This document shows positions 56,066 to 60,000 of a stretch of 60,000 nucleotides of DNA, in pieces. Under the pieces are notes generated by a model, which was not told the DNA's origin, made no database searches, and was given only the letters and a program-made list of their open reading frames with translations. Each line of letters begins with the position of its first letter. Position 1 is the stretch's first letter. Source of the stretch: Gnetum montanum (lineage: Eukaryota; Streptophyta; Gnetopsida; Gnetales; Gnetaceae); the NCBI GenBank assembly GCA_015680685.1, contig MNCI01025132.1:152853-212852 (forward strand), given 5' to 3'. The position numbers and the translations under genes were made by a program.

Positions 56066-57640
56066 CAACCAGTGCAACTACCTCATCATCACCAGGACAA
56101 CCTTGCTCCATTTTTCATGTCTCCTCTTTTCCACCCAGTCGTGAGGGAGACCGTCATCCCTGCTAATCCATTTTACTACACCCCTCACCATTTTGTAATT
56201 TTTTGTTTTACACTTTTTATTTTTCAACATTGTTCATATGTTTGTCAATTCTTATCAAGTTTTTTCTTTCTTTAATTATTTTTCATTTCTTTGTGTGTGT
56301 TTGATTTTTCATGTGATCACTAACCCGTCATCTTATTATCATTAGGCGTTTGGCGTGGATGGTTTTCATTACGATGGGTAATGTAATAGTCCACCTAGTT
56401 ATCTAGCTCCCGCCTTCGCATGGTTGTCCTTGGACTTTACGTCTATTGTTAGCTCATAAAATCAACAGTGAGTCCACGTCATCTACCCATTCACCCACTC
56501 CATGGTTATCCTTCTGTTGAGAACATGCAACCCCTTCACTTAAAAACATTGTAATTAATGTGTGACTTGTGTAGTTCTTAGACTCAGGGATGACCCAAGG
56601 GTTTGAATCGGGTGTGACTTCAAGGGGAGTGCCACATTTGTCACTCTCTCTTATTCACTGGGTTGCTGGTGTGCCCTTATGGACCTCCTACCACTCCACA
56701 TTTTTCTCTCCATGGAAGCTTCTGGGCAGTTCAACCTTGCATGGTGTGGTCCTCACCGAAAAATTTCAAAAAAAAAACCTGAGGATTCAAAGCACACCCC
56801 TTGGTCGAATGCATGCAAACATACATGGGTTTTTGCATGGTGTGGTTCCCCTGAAAAAGAAACATAATCATGAAATCACTATGGGGGAATTCAAAGCACA
56901 CCCCTTAGACTGCCTCTCACGAGCCACAAGCACTAGTTATGGGACTTTCTTCGTCCCCTCTAACTTCGTCCCGTTTTCCTTCCTTCCTCTCATGCTTGTT
57001 GGAGTGGTGGTTCTCTGTGGGTGCATTCCTGCTTCCTTGGGGGATAGCCAGGGCTTCGTCTATTGCTGCGATGTCACTGAATGTGGATGATTTTGGGTCT
57101 GAACTCAGGAAAGGTTCTACTAGGTCACTTAACCACAACTGCACATGGGGTTTCATGTGACCAATGATCAGAATTTCCATTCCCTCGTCTCTCTCTACAC
57201 CCATTTCTCTCTGTAACTCACCTCACTTCCCATTTTATGTTTTGCAAGTTCATCATGGTCTCCATGGCCTTCTCATGCCTTGGCGAAATCTCTTGGGTAG
57301 GACTCTTAACTGGTCAACACCATTTCTTAGCTTTGGGGCCCACAGACGCCAGTGTTGAGGATCTGTAGGGGCTACTAAGGCTATTGGCTACTATGGGGAG
57401 GACCCACCTACATATTCTTGGTTTCGCTTGTTAAGTCTCCCATCCTTTGGATTTCGTGGTTGATTATTTTCAGGGTCCCATCACTCGATTTCTCCCTCGC
57501 GGAGTCCTTTTGAGCCCCGTTTTCCTATTTTTAACTCTTTTTCGTGTCCCGATTACCTTCCTCTTGTGGTTAGCCACGACCGGGCCTCTCATGCGCTTCA
57601 ACCACCCCAATTTGGCATTTCAAATTAATCGTTTCGGGCT
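56066..57640 (+). other. 3' untranslated region of element 4
   Basis: A T-rich tract follows pol (56195-56300). A segment of about 96-104 bases is repeated in tandem (56737-56832 and 56833-56930), both copies containing TTGCATGGTGTGGT and ATTCAAAGCACACCCC. The family block GGGGAGGACCCACC is at 57398-57411. Many ORFs here have no motif and are not supported. Confidence 0.6.
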
Positions 57641-57790
57641 TTTTCCAGGCTGGTCAACACTGGTCAACGGGTGCAGATACTTGCGTATACGGGGCCCCGT
57701 ATATGCAGCCCCCTGCGTATACGCGGCCGCGTATACACAGCCCCATCGATGCAATGCCCAATCCCTATATATAGGGTCGTTGTGCTTCAC
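57641..57790 (+). promoter_or_regulatory. LTR-U3-like promoter module
   Basis: GTATAC occurs three times and CGGCCG and ATCGAT once each, with GGCCCC and CAGCCCC spacers, just as in the element 4 LTR. They end in a TATA box inside a perfect 14-base palindrome CCCTATATATAGGG (57763-57776). The sequence after the TATA does not match the family's R/U5. It is either the U3 of a related element or a second promoter inside element 4, about 430 bases before the accessory ORF. Confidence 0.5.
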
Positions 57791-57954
57791 ATTTTCATCA
57801 TTTGGAATCCAAATTGGGGGGAGATTTTGCCTTTTTTTTTGCCCAACTCTTCCCTACGCACCTACATTCTATTGCACGTCCACATCAACTGATCCTTGCC
57901 CTTTTAAGCAACCAGAGGTATGCTCTTAGTCATGGGGGGGTGAAGCCTATGTGT

Positions 57955-57997
57955 AGTTAATTAACTAACTAATTAATTAATTAATTAGTTAATTAAG
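57955..57997. repeat. TTAA/TAAT simple repeat
   Basis: A run of TTAATTAACTAACTAATTAATTA units, self-complementary. Simple sequence in the leader of the accessory region. Confidence 0.7.
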
Positions 57998-58207
57998 ACT
58001 TCGCATCTCTAAGGGAAGAAACGAAAACAACCGTTTAAACTTCAACTCATCCCTTGTTGTTTTTGGTTTTAACCCATGAATTAACACTTCAGGAGACTTA
58101 ATGGATTGTCTGTGCCAACAACATAACCTAGTCAAACTGAGAAGGTGTATAAGGACCATTTTGAGCTACTTATGCACAATCTAACGGATGGTTATGTTTG
58201 ATTGCAA

Positions 58208-60000
58208 ATGGCACCCAAATAAAGGCATCCAAGGGGCGAAGGACCATCACAACTAAGGGACAAGCGCCCATGCACAGGAAGGGGACGAGGCATGCAACAG
58301 CTAGAGCACGCGAAGGGCTCTCATGCAACTAGCCCCCTCCACGAAGGACCTGACATGGAATCTGTCCATCAGATTCCCGAAGAGGAGATTCCCAGCGAGC
58401 AATCGCAAGGGGACGAGACTCCTAGGATAGCACCACGACTTGAGGTCACCCTGACCCAAGCCTGTCTTGATGCTATCACGTGCTCCAAGAGCTAAACTTT
58501 GGACCATTCATCACAACCAGTGGTGAATGGTACTTAGGAGAGACCTATCTCTTCTGGACGAATCGGCAACCAGGGTCTAGAGTAAGAATCAAAAACATTT
58601 ATGTTTCTTACTCTTTTGAGGCAATAATGCAAACTCGAGGGTTGCCCGAGACCAGAGTAAACATGGTGGAAATTCCAAAATAAGCCAACCCAGAGGTAAA
58701 GGCGGAATGGACCAAATAGTGCTATGGGGTATAGCGCAAGGAATTCGGATCTTTGACCATGGCAGAGAGGGTGTACTCAGAAATCGCATTTTACCACTTG
58801 AACCCAACGGTAAGACCCAGCAAAATTACAACCTTCTCTGCCAGTGCATGTGCCATGTTGAGTGGCAAATTCCCAATGAGTCTTCCACAGCTGTTATTCT
58901 TGGAGATTGAAAAGAGGTTCATTGAAAGTGAACGTGGAAGACAAGCTCTCCCCTTTACCTGCCTAATCCAGAAGTTGTGCAAATGGGCAGGGATAGCATG
59001 GTACTCCAATGATGTAATTCAACACACCCTGATTGCTTCTTGGCTAGAAATGATGAAGGAAAAAACTCCTGCCACCACATAGATAGAGGAGGAGCAACAA
59101 CCACCTCCACCACCTAAGCAAGCAACAGGGCCGGGTTTGCAAACCATTGCAGAACACATCTACGTAATCCAGCAAACGCTCTTGAGCCAGCAAGAGCAAT
59201 TAGGCAAAACTGGTGGAGGGGAAGACCCTTCAGTCTATCACCCTGCAATGAGCCACCTGAAGCAAGTGGCTCAATTAGTCAGCTTACTGGAAAGAGCCGG
59301 GTCAATGTTCTCCGCCGCCCGAGCACAAGTGCCAACTAGAACAAATCCAAGCATCTGAGAGGTAACAGTATCAACCCAATAGTTTTTTTCTGAAATTTCA
59401 GGGAATGCTGCTACCTTCTTGGTACACTTGGAAGATGATGAAGGGGCGACAGTCCTAGTGATGCAGCACCAGGGACAAGAGGTTGCAGCCGAAGTGGTTG
59501 TTGACACGATTGCTACAGTTCTCAATGCACAAGCGACACATGTACTAGATGTGCATGGGCTTCAAGATGTACAGATGTTTGCCGGAACTTCACATAGCAG
59601 GATGGATGCAGCCCAACACAAAGAACTATTGGACCAACTGGTGGAAATCGAGCAACCACTTCCGGATGTCTTTAACCTTCCAGATAACATCACTGCAACC
59701 TAGTCGGAGCTGCTATCAGCAAGAGGTAAGAGCCTAATTTTGGAAGGGCAACTTAAAGTTACTCAAGCCACTTGTCAATGCTTGATGATGGAAGTTGCCC
59801 AATTAAGAGCCTAACTTGCCAATCTAGCTCTCCTCGACCGTGAAATTGCCAGAGATGAAGCTTTTCAATAGTTTCAGCTCAAACTTTATATAGCGAAGGA
59901 TGAGCGAGAGTCGGCGATCTTTGATAAGGACTTGGCAGATGCTCAGTCATATCATTTAGAAAAGGACTTAGCAGAGGTTTGCCAAGAGAACATTGGGTTG
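58208..60000 (+). pseudogene. Accessory ORF resembling a plant-transposon-associated protein, partial
   Basis: ATG 58208 reads MAPK then TAA, and the same frame continues from ATG 58292 to 58495. Further collinear frames are 58480-58683, 58753-59082, 59137-59358 and 59419-59703. Conserved-looking text: FGPFITTSGEWYLGETYLF, AERVYSEIAFYHLNPTV, then SACAMLSGKFPMSLPQLLFL and ALPFTCLIQKLCKWAGI. That last pattern resembles the 'putative plant transposon protein' domain found in Athila/Tat-type accessory ORFs. A Pro-rich linker (QQPPPPPKQ) and long Gln/Glu/Leu-rich, probably coiled-coil, text follow to the window end. There is no membrane segment in view, so an envelope-like role is not supported. 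Confidence 0.5.

Larger units (their letters stand above)
49007..57945 (+). mobile_element. Element 4: best-preserved Athila-like retrotransposon (3' LTR not seen)
   Basis: Order: 5' LTR 49007-49917, primer site 49919-49936, gag from 50084, protease, RT, RNase H, integrase to about 56043, then family 3' untranslated landmarks up to AGTCATGGGGGGG (about 57931-57942). No matching 3' LTR appears in the window, so target-site duplication cannot be tested (left flank CTACT, 49002-49006). Reading frames are long with few stops, making it the youngest or least decayed copy, though it is not intact. It may extend beyond the window and include the accessory region at 58208, or be truncated by another element. 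Confidence 0.8.

Noticed and set aside
56590-57090. 166-codon plus-strand ORF in the element 4 3' region
   Set aside because: It is not kept in elements 1-3 and crosses the tandem duplication and A-tract, so it is not likely coding.
57447-57929. 160-codon plus-strand ORF across the TATA module
   Set aside because: It translates the palindrome array and TATA box and has no family match.
1-60000. CRISPR arrays, bacterial operons, rRNA and complete tRNA genes
   Set aside because: None seen. tRNA-like text occurs only as decayed SINE heads and primer-site complements.
58208-60000. Envelope-like gene
   Set aside because: No signal peptide, membrane segment or cleavage-site pattern in view; the text fits a plant transposon-associated domain plus coiled coil.

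Overview
The window looks like nuclear DNA of a seed plant with a large, repeat-choked genome, probably a gymnosperm. Two spliced genes sit in about 60 kb of AT-rich sequence that is mostly old retroelements. The spliced gene models (GT-AG introns), the Athila/Tat-type Ty3-gypsy elements primed by a tRNA-Asp-like site, the RTE-type LINE tails and the heavy C-to-T/G-to-A decay support a plant. The species cannot be read from the sequence.

Layout. 1-5.2 kb: AT-rich DNA with one pair of possible exons (2916-3325). 5.2-7.4 kb: a decayed RTE LINE (minus strand) holding a solo LTR (6644-7323, with a 203-N gap). 7.7-8.9 kb: a truncated LTR-gag remnant. 10447-17269: element 1, a Ty3-gypsy element on the minus strand with perfect TTAAC target-site duplications; it keeps gag and protease but has lost RT, RNase H and integrase. 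17.3-18 kb: LINE tail, LTR stub, possible SINE. 18675-21724: a five-exon plus-strand gene for a 734-residue plant protein of unknown function. 22-26 kb: sparse repeats, SINE-like units and a copia gag scrap. 26218-28187: a three-exon minus-strand gene for a 93-residue protein, with a duplicated copy of its last exon next to it. 28.4-29.9 kb: a second RTE LINE whose 3' end is tandemly duplicated. 30598-40587: element 2, a full-length but decayed Ty3-gypsy copy (minus). 40742-48706: an older solo LTR (AGCAA duplications) split by element 3 (40941-47860, CATCC duplications), which has gag but no protease, RT or integrase. 49007 to at least 57.9 kb: element 4 (plus), the best preserved copy, with 5' LTR, primer site, gag, protease, RT, RNase H and integrase. 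It is followed by an LTR-like TATA module (57.66-57.79 kb) and an accessory coding region (58208 to the window end) whose owner is uncertain.

How the parts relate. The elements belong to one Athila-like family. Element 4 resembles the autonomous type. Elements 1 and 3 lost the polymerase by two different routes yet carry LTRs and target-site duplications, so they could be non-autonomous passengers mobilised in trans. Element 2 is a dead full-length copy. The strongest leads are these polymerase-free derivatives, the unique open segment in element 3, the repeated polypurine-like motifs, the changing palindrome arrays in the LTR promoters, and the promoter-like module ahead of the accessory ORF. 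The two cellular genes were assembled by hand from splice sites and reading phase and need transcript support.
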